Of a stretch of 64,000 bases of DNA, positions 19,020 through 27,546 are shown one piece after another. Both the position numbers and the translations under genes were made by a program. Positions within the stretch are counted from its first letter, which is position 1; each line of letters starts with the position of its first letter. Origin of the DNA: Radicibacter daui (GTDB lineage: Bacteria; Pseudomonadota; Alphaproteobacteria; Radicibacterales; Radicibacteraceae); the NCBI GenBank assembly GCA_030657355.1, contig CP131056.1:3864501-3928500 (forward strand), in the 5' to 3' direction. Below the pieces are notes generated by a model. That model did not search any database. It saw only the letters and a program-made list of their open reading frames with translations, and had not been told where the DNA came from.

Positions 19020-19841
19020 TTAGCCGCGCAGATAAAGCGCGTTGTTCTCGAAGCCGCGCACGGCCTCGGCACTGGCCGTGCGGCACGCATCATCCGCTGC
19101 CGCTTCGGGCAGCGTGTGGATGAGCACTTCCACCGGGCGGGGCGCAAAACTGCCGCCCGGCGCCAGCGGATGCGGGCAGTTTGAAAGGGCAACGATGAGG
19201 TCGAGTTCGGCCCGCAGGCCGACCATGTCGCCGGGCTTCACCACACCGTCACGCCAGCCAAGCTTGCCCTCCGCGCCAACGCTGACCGGGGCGAAGAAGG
19301 TGATGACGGGGGCAAGATCGCGTACCCCGAGCCCGTGCTTGCCGGCGGCCAGCAGCAGGTTTTCCCGCGTCGAACGCAAGGCGGCATCGCCATAACGGCG
19401 CTGGTTCGATTGCGGGGTGGAGCCGCCGACGATGGTGTCATGGGCGCCGCAGCTATCCTCGACGAGCGAGAACATGATCCGCCCCATGTCGGAGAACAGC
19501 ACCCGCCCCCGGCGGATCTCGGCCGTCCACTGCACCTTCACCGTATCGGCGCTGTTGTAGCGCTCGCTGGTATCGGCAGCGTTCCAGCAGAAGAGCGAGA
19601 CGCCCGGCGTGGCGTCGGTATTGATGAGGGTGAGCCCCTGCCCGCGCTTCAGATGCGCCGTCCAGTACCAGCCGCCGGGGATGATCTCGCGGTGGAGAAT
19701 GTCCGCGGCCTTCGGCAGGCCGGCGCCAGGTGCCGTCAGTGGCGGCAGGGCGCGCGGCGCCATGTTGTCACCGGCGGCCTTCAGCTGTTCGTAGCGGCGG
19801 CGCAGTTCCTCGATTGCCGCCTTTGTGTCCTGAGCGCTCAT
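19020..19841 (-). CDS. DUF1989 protein, carboxyguanidine deiminase subunit (long)
   Basis: The 273-residue paralog of the downstream DUF1989 protein shares the core pattern LINTDATPGVSLFCWNAADT, DTSERYNSADTVKVQW, SCGAHDTIVGGSTPQ and NCPHPLAPGG. It has an extra helical N-terminus (EELRRRYEQLKAAGD) and C-terminal tail. In characterised guanidine pathways the two DUF1989 proteins act as a heteromeric deiminase. Its ATG overlaps the stop of the ABC ATPase gene (ATGA), so expression is tightly coupled to uptake. Confidence 0.85.
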   Translation of the reverse strand: MSAQDTKAAIEELRRRYEQLKAAGDNMAPRALPPLTAPGAGLPKAADILHREIIPGGWYWTAHLKRGQGLTLINTDATPGVSLFCWNAADTSERYNSADTVKVQWTAEIRRGRVLFSDMGRIMFSLVEDSCGAHDTIVGGSTPQSNQRRYGDAALRSTRENLLLAAGKHGLGVRDLAPVITFFAPVSVGAEGKLGWRDGVVKPGDMVGLRAELDLIVALSNCPHPLAPGGSFAPRPVEVLIHTLPEAAADDACRTASAEAVRGFENNALYLRG

Positions 19842-20668
19842 GCCCGAACTCCCTGCAAGGCCAGGTCGTCCCGGCTGGTGCCCGCCACAGGGGCCGGGTC
19901 GTCCCGGCCGGGGCTTTCAAACAAACCTGTCACCTGTCCGGCCACGCGCGGCGGCCAGACGGGGATATCCTGCGTAATGGTGGCGCCGTAGCGCCCGCCA
20001 TCGCTCGGCTCGTTACGCCGGCGCTCGAAGGCGATGACGCGGGTGGCAAGGGTAAAGGCCTCGCTCATGTCGTGCGTCACCATCACCACTGTCAGCGGGC
20101 GTTCGTGCCATAGCCGCTTCATGAGCTGGTGAATCTCGGCCCGGATGCCGGGATCGAGCGCCCCGAAGGGTTCATCCAGCAGCAGCACGCGCGGCTTTGT
20201 TGCCAGTGCCTGCGCCAGGGCCAGGCGCTGCTGCATGCCACCGGAAAGCTGGGCCGGATATTTGTCCGTCGCCTCGGCAAGGCCGACGGCTTCCAGCAGG
20301 GCGCGCGCCTCTTCGGCCGCCGCCCGGCGCCGCGCGCCCCACAGCTTGCCCCAGAAACGCGAGGCGCCGATTTCCAACCCCAGCATGACATTGCCGAGCG
20401 CCGTCAGATGCGGAAAGACCGAGTAACGCTGGAAAACCACACCGCGCCCGGCCTCGGGTTCGGCAGCCAGCGGGGCGCCATCCAGCAGGATGCTGCCCCG
20501 GCTCGGCCGCTCTTCCGACAGCAGCATCTTGAGGAAGGTGGATTTGCCGCAGCCCGACGGGCCGACCAGCGCCACGAAGGAGCGTTCGGCGATTTCGAGG
20601 CTGATGCCCTCGAGCACGACATGCTCGCCATATTCCTTCCAGACATCCGCGATGCTGAGGACGCTCAT
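19838..20668 (-). CDS. ABC transporter ATPase (guanidine/urea-type uptake, SsuB/TauB-like)
   Basis: The 276-residue nucleotide-binding protein has Walker A GPSGCGKST, signature LSGGMQQR, Walker [12 protein letters not shown] and the switch His in MVTHDMSEA. It is of the nitrate/sulfonate/taurine transporter class. It overlaps the permease gene upstream and the DUF1989 gene downstream by 4 bp each. It powers uptake of the operon's substrate, inferred to be guanidine because the whole operon lies behind a guanidine-I riboswitch. Confidence 0.9.
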   Translation of the reverse strand: MSVLSIADVWKEYGEHVVLEGISLEIAERSFVALVGPSGCGKSTFLKMLLSEERPSRGSILLDGAPLAAEPEAGRGVVFQRYSVFPHLTALGNVMLGLEIGASRFWGKLWGARRRAAAEEARALLEAVGLAEATDKYPAQLSGGMQQRLALAQALATKPRVLLLDEPFGALDPGIRAEIHQLMKRLWHERPLTVVMVTHDMSEAFTLATRVIAFERRRNEPSDGGRYGATITQDIPVWPPRVAGQVTGLFESPGRDDPAPVAGTSRDDLALQGVRA

Positions 20669-21486
20669 GCCGTGGCCCTCGCGCCGGCAAACCAGGGGAA
20701 GGCCCGCGCCTGCAACAGCACCAGCAGCCGGTCCATGAGGAAGGCGAGCAGCGTGATCCAGATGACGTAGGGAATAATGACATCCATCGCCAGATAGCGC
20801 CGTACCAGAAAGATGCGGAAACCGAGCCCGCTTTCAGAAGCAATCGCCTCCGCCGCGATGAGGAAGAGCCAGGCCGGCCCCAGCGAGAGCCGGAGCCCGT
20901 CGATCAGGCGCGGCAAAAGCTGCGGCAGCACCACACGCAGCACGAGCTGCCAGCTGGAGGCACCCAGCGTCTGCGCCTTGATGATCTGCTGCGGTGGCAG
21001 CTCGCTGACACGCAGCGCCAGATCGCGCGTCATGAACGGCGCGATACCGATGACGATGAGCGCGATCTTGGAGGTTTCCCCGAGCCCGAGCACGATGAAG
21101 AGAATGGGCAGCAGCGCCAGCGGCGGCACCACGGAGATGACGGCGACAAACCCGCCCGCCAGCGAGCGCAGATAGGGCAAAAGACCGATGGCGATGCCCA
21201 GCACGAGGCTGATGGCGGTGGCAATGGCCAGCGCCGCCAGGATGCGGCCGAGACTTGCCGAAGTATCGACCCAGAGCAGGAAATCGCCGGTACGCTTGTC
21301 CGCCTCAAAGGCCATGCGGGTGACCGCTGCCATCATGCTGGCGGGCGACGGCAACAGCTTGTCTGCCGGGTTTTCGGCAAGGCGCGCGGCCGAGGCGATG
21401 AGATAGGTCAGCACCACCAGCACGAATGGCACGATCATCAGCAGCCGGCCGAAACCGGCCTCTGGACGGCGGTTGATGAGACGCAT
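20665..21486 (-). CDS. ABC transporter permease (guanidine/urea-type uptake)
   Basis: The 273-residue inner-membrane protein has about six membrane segments and the EAA loop of binding-protein-dependent permeases (ELPPQQIIKAQTLGASSWQL). It belongs to the SsuC/TauC/NrtB class. It is encoded between the solute-binding protein and the ATPase of the same operon; two copies should pair with the ATPase dimer. Confidence 0.9.
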   Translation of the reverse strand: MRLINRRPEAGFGRLLMIVPFVLVVLTYLIASAARLAENPADKLLPSPASMMAAVTRMAFEADKRTGDFLLWVDTSASLGRILAALAIATAISLVLGIAIGLLPYLRSLAGGFVAVISVVPPLALLPILFIVLGLGETSKIALIVIGIAPFMTRDLALRVSELPPQQIIKAQTLGASSWQLVLRVVLPQLLPRLIDGLRLSLGPAWLFLIAAEAIASESGLGFRIFLVRRYLAMDVIIPYVIWITLLAFLMDRLLVLLQARAFPWFAGARATA

Positions 21487-21564
21487 GGGGTGGGGTTCTC
21501 CTGGGCCTCAGGGTTCAGGAACCGGCCGGACGGGAGGCTTCCCCCGCCCGGCCCGGTATCCGGC

Positions 21565-22638
21565 TCAGAGCTTTCCGGCAGCCGCAGCAGCCATGTAGGT
21601 GTCGGTGAAGCGGAACTTCACGTTCGCCTTGTCACCCAGCACCTTGCCGTCGGCGAGTTCGATGCCGACGACATCGGCCGAAGCTGCACCATCGCCCATC
21701 AGCCCGTGGTCGAAGAGGAAGGTGCGCACATGGTCCATGGTCGCCCCGATCTCCGCACTTTTGGCGAAGCTGGCGGCTTCGTCCGGCTTGTAGAACATGC
21801 GGGTCGCGGCAAGCTGCGCCTCGTAACCTGCAAGGTCGGTGCCCGAGGCCTTGCCCATCGCCTCGCGCGCCGCGGCGCCATCGGGCGTCTTGGCGGACAT
21901 TGCGGCCATGGTTTCGTACCAGATGCCGGCAAGCGCCTTGCCGAAATCCGGATTGTCCTTGAGCGTCTCGGTATTGGCGACGGTGAGGTCGATGATCTCA
22001 CCCGGGATCTGCGAGCTGTCGAACACCTTGTTCGCAGCCGGCGTGCCCATGATCTCGGCGACGATGGGATTCCAGGTCACGACCGACGTCACGTCCGGCG
22101 TTGCCCAGGCGGCCACCATATCGGCATCGGAGGTGTTGACGACATCGACATCCTTTTCGGAGCTGCCGATGCTCTCCAGCGCACGCGCAAGCAGATAGTG
22201 CGAGACCGAGAACTGGACCAGGTTTACCTTCTGGCCCTTGATGTCGGTGAGTGCCTTCTTGTCCTTGAGGATCACGGCGTCATTGCCGTTGGAGAAGTCG
22301 CCGACGATCACGGCCGTGGTATCCACCCCGCCGACAGAGGGGATGGAGAGCGTATCCATGTTGGTCGCCGTCAGGGCATCGAAGCCGCCGGCGGTGAACT
22401 GGTTGATGGATTCCACATAGTCGTTGAACTGCACGACATCGATCTTGATGCCGTACTTCTTCGCCCATTTGTCGACGATGCCGTGATCGGCCGCCCACTG
22501 CCAGGGCATCCAGCCGACATAGATCGACCAGGCGAGCTTGAATTCCTTCTTGGGCGCCGCTTCGGCCGGCGCATGCCAGACCAGAAGCGCCGCCGCGGCG
22601 GCTACGAGGGTGCGAGTGAGATGCTTCGAGACTGTCAT
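21565..22638 (-). CDS. ABC transporter solute-binding protein (guanidine/urea-type uptake)
   Basis: The 357-residue periplasmic protein starts at ATG 22638 with a Sec signal peptide (TRTLVAAAAALLVWHAPAEA). The mature protein begins KLAWSIYVGWMPWQWAADHG, the 'putative urea ABC transporter substrate-binding' type. It is the first gene of the operon, about 80 nt after the riboswitch core, with GGGAG before the start. A longer frame upstream runs back through the riboswitch and is not coding. Ligand: guanidine inferred from the riboswitch; urea is the older family label. Confidence 0.88.
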   Translation of the reverse strand: MTVSKHLTRTLVAAAAALLVWHAPAEAAPKKEFKLAWSIYVGWMPWQWAADHGIVDKWAKKYGIKIDVVQFNDYVESINQFTAGGFDALTATNMDTLSIPSVGGVDTTAVIVGDFSNGNDAVILKDKKALTDIKGQKVNLVQFSVSHYLLARALESIGSSEKDVDVVNTSDADMVAAWATPDVTSVVTWNPIVAEIMGTPAANKVFDSSQIPGEIIDLTVANTETLKDNPDFGKALAGIWYETMAAMSAKTPDGAAAREAMGKASGTDLAGYEAQLAATRMFYKPDEAASFAKSAEIGATMDHVRTFLFDHGLMGDGAASADVVGIELADGKVLGDKANVKFRFTDTYMAAAAAGKL

Positions 22639-22714
22639 TGCCTGCTCCCGTCCTGACATATGCAATCGGACCAGGAGGGCATGAAAACCTGAGCGCCACT
22701 TTTCCTGGCCACTG

Positions 22715-22842
22715 AGGTCTCCCGGGGTTTTATCCCGCCGTGCCCCTTGCGGATGTCTCCCGCAAGGGCGGCAGCTCTCGGACCAGCACCCCGCCTCCCC
22801 TCGGGAGCAACGGAGCCGGAACCCTAGCCGCCAACTCAACGC
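22715..22842 (-). promoter_or_regulatory. Guanidine-I (ykkC) riboswitch
   Basis: On the minus strand the leader contains all conserved ykkC/guanidine-I blocks in order and at normal spacing: CTAGGGTTCCG (complement of 22817-22827), CTGGTCCGAGAGC (22774-22786), and ACGGCGGGAT-AAAACCCCGGGAGA (22718-22741). A variable stem, CCCTTGCGG/CCGCAAGGG, lies between the last two. It binds guanidinium and turns expression on. It precedes the seven-gene transport/carboxylase operon. The P1 boundaries are approximate. I see no clear U-tract terminator after it, so the expression platform is unresolved. Confidence 0.93.
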
Positions 22843-22852
22843 CTTCTTACCA

Positions 22853-22867
22853 GCAGGTTCCGTGCCA
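22853..22867 (-). promoter_or_regulatory. Sigma-54 promoter of the guanidine operon
   Basis: TGGCACG-GAAC-CTGC matches the sigma-54 -24/-12 consensus with GG and GC 10 bp apart (one base off, CTGC for TTGC). A start site about 12 nt downstream would fall just before the riboswitch core. This implies control by an activator such as NtrC. Confidence 0.65.
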
Positions 22868-22988
22868 GACAATAATGCATGCAATCCTGCGGTTTCGGAA
22901 AAGCATGAGGTCAATTTTCAGGCAAATCATGCCCAATGCTGCACCGCAGTGCGCATAAATTACCCATAAAACGGGAAAGCCGCCCCGA

Positions 22989-23831
22989 TCAGTTCTGCGG
23001 AAAGGCCGTCGTCGTTCTGTGCAAGGTGCGGGGATAAGCCGGCTCGGTGTGTCCACCGCGATGAACCAGCCCGAGGCTGTCAAAAACCAGAAAATCACCG
23101 GCTTCCCACTTATGGTGGTACCGGTATTTTTCCTGCAGGCAGTGCTGGGTGATGCTGGTGATCAGCGTGGCACTTTCCCCCTCATCCAGCCCTTTGATGG
23201 ACTTCATGGTGAGGTCGCTCAGATAGAGGGCCTTCTTGCCATCCATTTCCCAGACCAGCGGATGCTCGACATCGGCGATCTCTTCCTTGCGGGGCTCCCC
23301 GCGCAGGGTCAGCAATTCCCCGAAGCGGAAATTGAAGGAATGGATGGCCGTCAAATTCTCGAGATAGGCCCGCTCCTCATCAGGAAGGTCCCGCAGCGCC
23401 ATGTCCGTATTGGCAAACTGCGTCTCGCCATATTTTTCCGGCGCCAGCGTGCAGTACAGAAAAGTGTAGCGGGTCGGATATTCCAGAAAGGAGGTGTCGG
23501 TGTGCCAGTAGCGCACCGTACTCATCATCCTTTCCCGGGTGTAGTGATATTTGCCGCCGTTATAGGTGTTGGAAATCACCTGCACATTGTCGTTTGATTC
23601 GTGCCGGTTCCGGTTGTCCCATGCCAGTTCCGGGGATCCGAAAAGCCGCGTGAAATTCACCTGGTCTTCGTTGGATATATTCTGGTTTTTAAACAGCAAA
23701 ATCCCGCTGGAACTCAAAAGCCGTTTGATGAAACCGGCATCTTCGGCGCCCAGGCTGGCGCAATCAAAGCCATCGACCCTCAAACCAAATGACGAATTTT
23801 TCAGACCGGAAATCTTCACCGCGCCCTCCAC
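22989..23831 (-). CDS. TauD/TfdA-family Fe(II)/2-oxoglutarate dioxygenase
   Basis: The 280-residue protein is a TauD-like oxygenase. The iron ligands are His110 and Asp112 in YWHTDTSF and a distal His at about 257 in DSLGLVHRGGH, followed by the Arg region (YPRTLHR) that binds 2-oxoglutarate. It would hydroxylate a small substrate in the cytosol; no signal peptide is seen. Base composition is clearly poorer in G+C than its neighbours, especially the 5' half and promoter, suggesting transfer. It stands alone between the guanidine operon and hupE. A role in releasing guanidine or amine from a precursor is speculation from position only. Confidence 0.85.
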   Translation of the reverse strand: MEGAVKISGLKNSSFGLRVDGFDCASLGAEDAGFIKRLLSSSGILLFKNQNISNEDQVNFTRLFGSPELAWDNRNRHESNDNVQVISNTYNGGKYHYTRERMMSTVRYWHTDTSFLEYPTRYTFLYCTLAPEKYGETQFANTDMALRDLPDEERAYLENLTAIHSFNFRFGELLTLRGEPRKEEIADVEHPLVWEMDGKKALYLSDLTMKSIKGLDEGESATLITSITQHCLQEKYRYHHKWEAGDFLVFDSLGLVHRGGHTEPAYPRTLHRTTTAFPQN

Positions 23832-23961
23832 TCTTCCTGAACGAGCGAAACACCCAGGGGCGGACTATATAATATTGGAAATTCAGGCGCCTGAATAAAA
23901 ATAGCGCCAGTTATAAATTCATAAAATCAAAGGTTGTTGTCTGGATTAAAATTCATTTACG

Positions 23962-23971
23962 CCCCCCCCCC
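23962..23971 (+). repeat. C10 homopolymer tract
   Basis: Ten consecutive C bases lie between the dioxygenase promoter region and the hupE terminator. Such tracts are prone to slippage and to assembly error; no gene crosses it. Confidence 0.8.
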
Positions 23972-23982
23972 GCTCATGCAAA

Positions 23983-24008
23983 CGGCCCTCCGGAAAACCG
24001 AAGGGCCG
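23983..24008 (-). terminator. Probable terminator of hupE
   Basis: The minus strand forms CGGCCCTTCGG/CCGGAGGGCCG around a TTTT loop (one wobble pair), 24 bp after the hupE stop. It is followed by only a short GTTTG, so the U-tract is weak. Confidence 0.5.
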
Positions 24009-24032
24009 CCTGCCGGAAATCCGAATTCTGCT

Positions 24033-24632
24033 TCAGAACATACCGGCGAGAAGGCCGACGCCCGCTGCCGCGGCAATGCCGCCCGCTGCACGCACTACCG
24101 CTGCGCCACGGCGCTCTCCCGCCTTGCCAACGGTTATGCCGAGGCCAAGACCGGCTGCGTGAAGCAGCGCCGTCGCCAGCATGAAGCCCATGCCGTAAGC
24201 AACACCGGCAGCATCTTCCGGCATTTCAGCGCCGTGGGCATGGCCGTGGAACAGCGCAAACAGACCAACTACGGCCATGGCAACCGCCGTCGGCGCCTTG
24301 AGGCCAAGCGCAACCACGCCCCCCAGCACGATGACGGAAAGAGCAATGCCAACCTCGACATAGGGCACGGCGATGCCGGCCATGCCAAGCCCGCCGCCAA
24401 GGCCCATCACCGCCACGAAGACCATCGGCACCAGCCACAGGGCACGGCCGCCAAGCTGCCAGGCGAACACGCCGACCATCACCATCGCCAGCACATGATC
24501 GAGCCCCGTGATCGGGTGCGCGAAGCCCTGGCCAAAGCCGCTGGCCTGCCCGACACCGGTATGGGCAAAGGCGGCGGCAGGCAGCAGCCCGGCGACCAGC
24601 GAAGCAATGCCCAGAGCGGATTTGAGTTTCAT
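24033..24632 (-). CDS. hupE: HupE/UreJ-family nickel permease
   Basis: The 199-residue protein has a cleavable signal-like first segment (LPAAAFAHTG), after which the mature protein would begin at His. It then shows the family motif HPITGLDHVLAMVMVGVFAW, a second His-rich motif (LFALFHGHAHGAEMPE) and about six membrane segments. HupE/UreJ proteins import nickel for hydrogenase or urease. Placement beside the urea transporter genes favours urease. No urease structural genes lie in this window. The start at 24632 is preceded by GGGGACGA. Confidence 0.88.
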   Translation of the reverse strand: MKLKSALGIASLVAGLLPAAAFAHTGVGQASGFGQGFAHPITGLDHVLAMVMVGVFAWQLGGRALWLVPMVFVAVMGLGGGLGMAGIAVPYVEVGIALSVIVLGGVVALGLKAPTAVAMAVVGLFALFHGHAHGAEMPEDAAGVAYGMGFMLATALLHAAGLGLGITVGKAGERRGAAVVRAAGGIAAAAGVGLLAGMF

Positions 24633-24843
24633 CTGTCGTCCCCGTTCGGTGATTTTCTTGTAAGACCGCTGCCACGACATTCAACGGCGGAAAGGAAGCC
24701 GGCTGCCCGCAGCAAAGGCGCCTGTCTGCCGCACTATTGGGCAGAAAGCGCTCAAACGCTCGCCAGAAAACCGCACCCTTCCGGCAAAACGCCGGGTTCC
24801 ATCACACCGTTACAATAACCGGGCCAGAACGCCCTGCACCGCC

Positions 24844-25539
24844 TCAAACTGTCAGGTACTGGCGCACCTCTTCGGCGGAATGCTCACCGCGCTTGCCGGC
24901 CAGCACGGCCTTGCCGCGCTCCAGCACCACAAGATTGTCTGCCAGGGCATGGGCGAAGTCGAAATACTGCTCCACCAGCACGATTGCCATGTCGCCCCGG
25001 CGGGCAAGTTCGGCAATCACCTCGCCGATCTGTTTGATGATGGAAGGCTGGATGCCCTCAGTCGGCTCGTCCAGCACCAGCAGGCGCGGCCGCGTGACCA
25101 GCGCCCGGCCGATGGCGAGCTGCTGCTGCTGGCCACCTGAAAGATCGCCGCCCCGGCGGCGCAGCATCTGTCGCAGCACCGGAAACAGGTCGAAGATCTC
25201 GTCCGGGATAAAGCGCTGGCTGCGCGGCAGGGCAGCAAAGCCGGTCTTCAGGTTTTCCTCCACCGTCAGCAGCGGAAAAATCTCCCGCCCCTGCGGCACC
25301 ACCGCCATGCCCCGCGAGGCATGCTCGTAGGAAGCAAGGTGGGTAACGTTCTTGCCCTCCCAGACAATCTCGCCCTCGCTTACCGGGTGCTGGCCGAGAA
25401 TGGCCTTCAACAGGCTGGTCTTGCCCACGCCGTTGCGCCCGAGAACGCAGGTCACCGCCCCCGGCACCGCTTCCAGATCCACGCCGCGCAGGGCCTGGCT
25501 GGCGCCGTAATGCAGATGCACATTCCTGACTGACAGCAT
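24844..25539 (-). CDS. urtE: Urea ABC transporter ATPase UrtE
   Basis: The 231-residue ATPase has Walker A GRNGVGKTSL, signature LSGGQQQQ, Walker B LLVLDEPTEGIQPSII and a LivF-like C-terminus. GIQPSIIKQIG is the pattern I associate with UrtE. With UrtD it drives high-affinity urea uptake. It is the last of five genes in order urtABCDE on the minus strand. Confidence 0.92.
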   Translation of the reverse strand: MLSVRNVHLHYGASQALRGVDLEAVPGAVTCVLGRNGVGKTSLLKAILGQHPVSEGEIVWEGKNVTHLASYEHASRGMAVVPQGREIFPLLTVEENLKTGFAALPRSQRFIPDEIFDLFPVLRQMLRRRGGDLSGGQQQQLAIGRALVTRPRLLVLDEPTEGIQPSIIKQIGEVIAELARRGDMAIVLVEQYFDFAHALADNLVVLERGKAVLAGKRGEHSAEEVRQYLTV

Positions 25540-25567
25540 CGCTGGTTCCCCGTCTGCTCATGGCCGG

Positions 25568-26353
25568 TCAGCGGCCGAGATAAACCTCGATCACCTTGGG
25601 ATCGGCCTGCACATAGTCGATGGAGCCTTCCGCCAGTACCGAGCCTTCATGCAGCACGGTGACCTTCACGCCGAGCGCGCGGATGAACTCCATATCGTGC
25701 TCCACCACCACCACCGACTGCTTGCCGGCAATGCGGCGCAGCAGGATGGCGGTCTGCTCGGTTTCGGCATCCGTCATGCCGGCAACCGGCTCGTCGAGGA
25801 ACAGCAGCTCCGGGTCCTGCACCAGCAGCATGCCGATCTCCAGCCATTGCTTCTGCCCGTGCGAGAGCGCGCCGGCGAGCATGGTGCGCCGGTCGGAAAG
25901 GCCCACGATCTCCAAGATCTCGTCGATACGTGCCTTCTCGGCCGTGCCTGGCCGCCAGAACAGAGAGGTGAAGACCGAGCGGTTGCCCGCCAGCGCCAGC
26001 TCGATATTGGTCTCGACCGTATGGGTCTCGAACACCGTCGGCTTCTGGAACTTGCGGCCGATGCCGAGCTGGGTGATGGCGGCCTCGTCCATCTTCGTCA
26101 GGTCGGTCGTGCCGCGGAAAAGGACCGTGCCCTTGTCAGGTTTGGTCTTGCCGGTCACGCAATCCATGAAGGTGGTCTTGCCGGCGCCGTTGGGCCCGAT
26201 GACCGCGCGCATCTCGCCCGGTGCCACCACGAAGGAGAGGTTATTGAGGGCCCGGAAGCCGTCAAAGCTGACGGTCACGCCATCCACATAGAGGATGGTA
26301 TCGGCGAAGGTCTGGGAGGCCCCGGCAACGGGGGCCCGCTCAAGGCCGCTCAT
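25568..26353 (-). CDS. urtD: Urea ABC transporter ATPase UrtD
   Basis: The 261-residue LivG-like ATPase has Walker A GPNGAGKTTFMD, signature LSHGQKQWLEIG (the SHGQ variant normal for this family) and Walker B LLFLDEPVAGM. I chose the ATG at 26353 because it overlaps the urtC stop (ATGA); a longer frame to 26506 is only the shadow of urtC. Confidence 0.92.
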   Translation of the reverse strand: MSGLERAPVAGASQTFADTILYVDGVTVSFDGFRALNNLSFVVAPGEMRAVIGPNGAGKTTFMDCVTGKTKPDKGTVLFRGTTDLTKMDEAAITQLGIGRKFQKPTVFETHTVETNIELALAGNRSVFTSLFWRPGTAEKARIDEILEIVGLSDRRTMLAGALSHGQKQWLEIGMLLVQDPELLFLDEPVAGMTDAETEQTAILLRRIAGKQSVVVVEHDMEFIRALGVKVTVLHEGSVLAEGSIDYVQADPKVIEVYLGR

Positions 26354-27543
26354 CGTGCATCCTCCTTCGGCCGCCGCCAGAGACCGGAAATAAGCCCGAC
26401 CAGCCCGCCATCGAAACGCTTGAAGAGCCTGGGCACCACGCCGGCGATCCCGCGCGGCAGGAAGAGCGTGGTGCAGATGAAGAGCGCGCCCAGCAGATAG
26501 AGCCACACTTCCGGCAGCGCGCCGGTAAACCAGGATTTGGCGAAGTTGACGACGAGCGCGCCCAGCGCCGCGCCATAAAGCGTGCCGCGCCCGCCGACCG
26601 CCACCCAGATCACCGCCTCGATGGAATTGGCCGGGGAGAATTCGCTCGGGTTGATGATGCCGACCTGCGGCACATAAAGCGCCCCGGCAAGGCCCGCCAT
26701 CATGGCGGAGACCACAAAGGCCAGCAGCTTGTAATGCTCCACCCGGTAGCCGAGGAACCGTGCCCGGCTTTCCGCATCCCGGATGGAAACCAGCACCCGG
26801 CCGAACTTGGAGGTCACCAGCAGACGGCAGATGACATATCCCAGCGCCAGCGACAGGGCGCTGGACGCAAACAGGGTGCGGCGCACCCCGTCGCTCTGGA
26901 TATCGAAGCCGATGATGTCCTTGAAATCGGTGAGGCCGTTATTGCCGCCAAAGCCCATATCGTTGCGGAAGAAGGCCAGCAGCAGCGCATAGGTCAGCGC
27001 CTGCGTGATGATGGAAAGGTAAACACCCGTCACGCGGCTCCTGAAGGCAAACCAGCCGAAGACCAGCGCCAGCACGCCCGGCACCAGCAGCACCATGAGC
27101 ATGGCAAACCAGAAATGCTCGAAGCCGTACCAGTACCAGGGCAGTTCCTTCCAGTTTAGGAACACCATGAAGTCCGGCAGTTCGGCATTGCCATAGACAC
27201 CGCGCGTGCCGATCTGGCGCATGAGATACATGCCCATGGCATAGCCGCCGAGCGCGAAGAAGGCGCCGTGACCCAGGCTGAGAATGCCGCAGAAACCCCA
27301 GACCAGATCGAGTGCCAGCGCCAGCAGCGCATAACACAGATATTTGCCGAGCAGCGACAGCACCCAGGTCGGGATCTGGAAGGCTGAGGAGGCCGGCAGC
27401 CAGGCATTGGACATCGGCACCAGGAAGGCCGCGGCAATACTGAGCACCAGCAGGATGCGTCCGCCCGTATCCATGCGGGCGACGAAGGAGCGCGGCGTGC
27501 CCAGAGTGGAGGCCGGCACCGGGGAGGAGGAGGTTTCAGTCAA
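26350..27543 (-). CDS. urtC: Urea ABC transporter permease UrtC
   Basis: The 397-residue LivM-like permease has about ten membrane segments and the motif WGFCGILSLGHGAFFALGGY. The insert RQIGTRGVYGNAELPDFMVF is seen in UrtC rather than in amino-acid LivM proteins. It starts 3 bp after the urtB stop and overlaps urtD. Confidence 0.93.
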   Translation of the reverse strand: MTETSSSPVPASTLGTPRSFVARMDTGGRILLVLSIAAAFLVPMSNAWLPASSAFQIPTWVLSLLGKYLCYALLALALDLVWGFCGILSLGHGAFFALGGYAMGMYLMRQIGTRGVYGNAELPDFMVFLNWKELPWYWYGFEHFWFAMLMVLLVPGVLALVFGWFAFRSRVTGVYLSIITQALTYALLLAFFRNDMGFGGNNGLTDFKDIIGFDIQSDGVRRTLFASSALSLALGYVICRLLVTSKFGRVLVSIRDAESRARFLGYRVEHYKLLAFVVSAMMAGLAGALYVPQVGIINPSEFSPANSIEAVIWVAVGGRGTLYGAALGALVVNFAKSWFTGALPEVWLYLLGALFICTTLFLPRGIAGVVPRLFKRFDGGLVGLISGLWRRPKEDAR

Positions 27544-27546
27544 GGA

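Noticed and set aside
13015-22638. Plain annotation as a urea carboxylase/urea amidolyase operon
   Set aside because: The complete guanidine-I riboswitch in the leader and the paired DUF1989 genes favour guanidine as substrate. Urea remains a possible side substrate.
22639-22914. N-terminal extension of the solute-binding protein
   Set aside because: The in-frame extension runs through the riboswitch aptamer, and a normal signal peptide starts at 22638.
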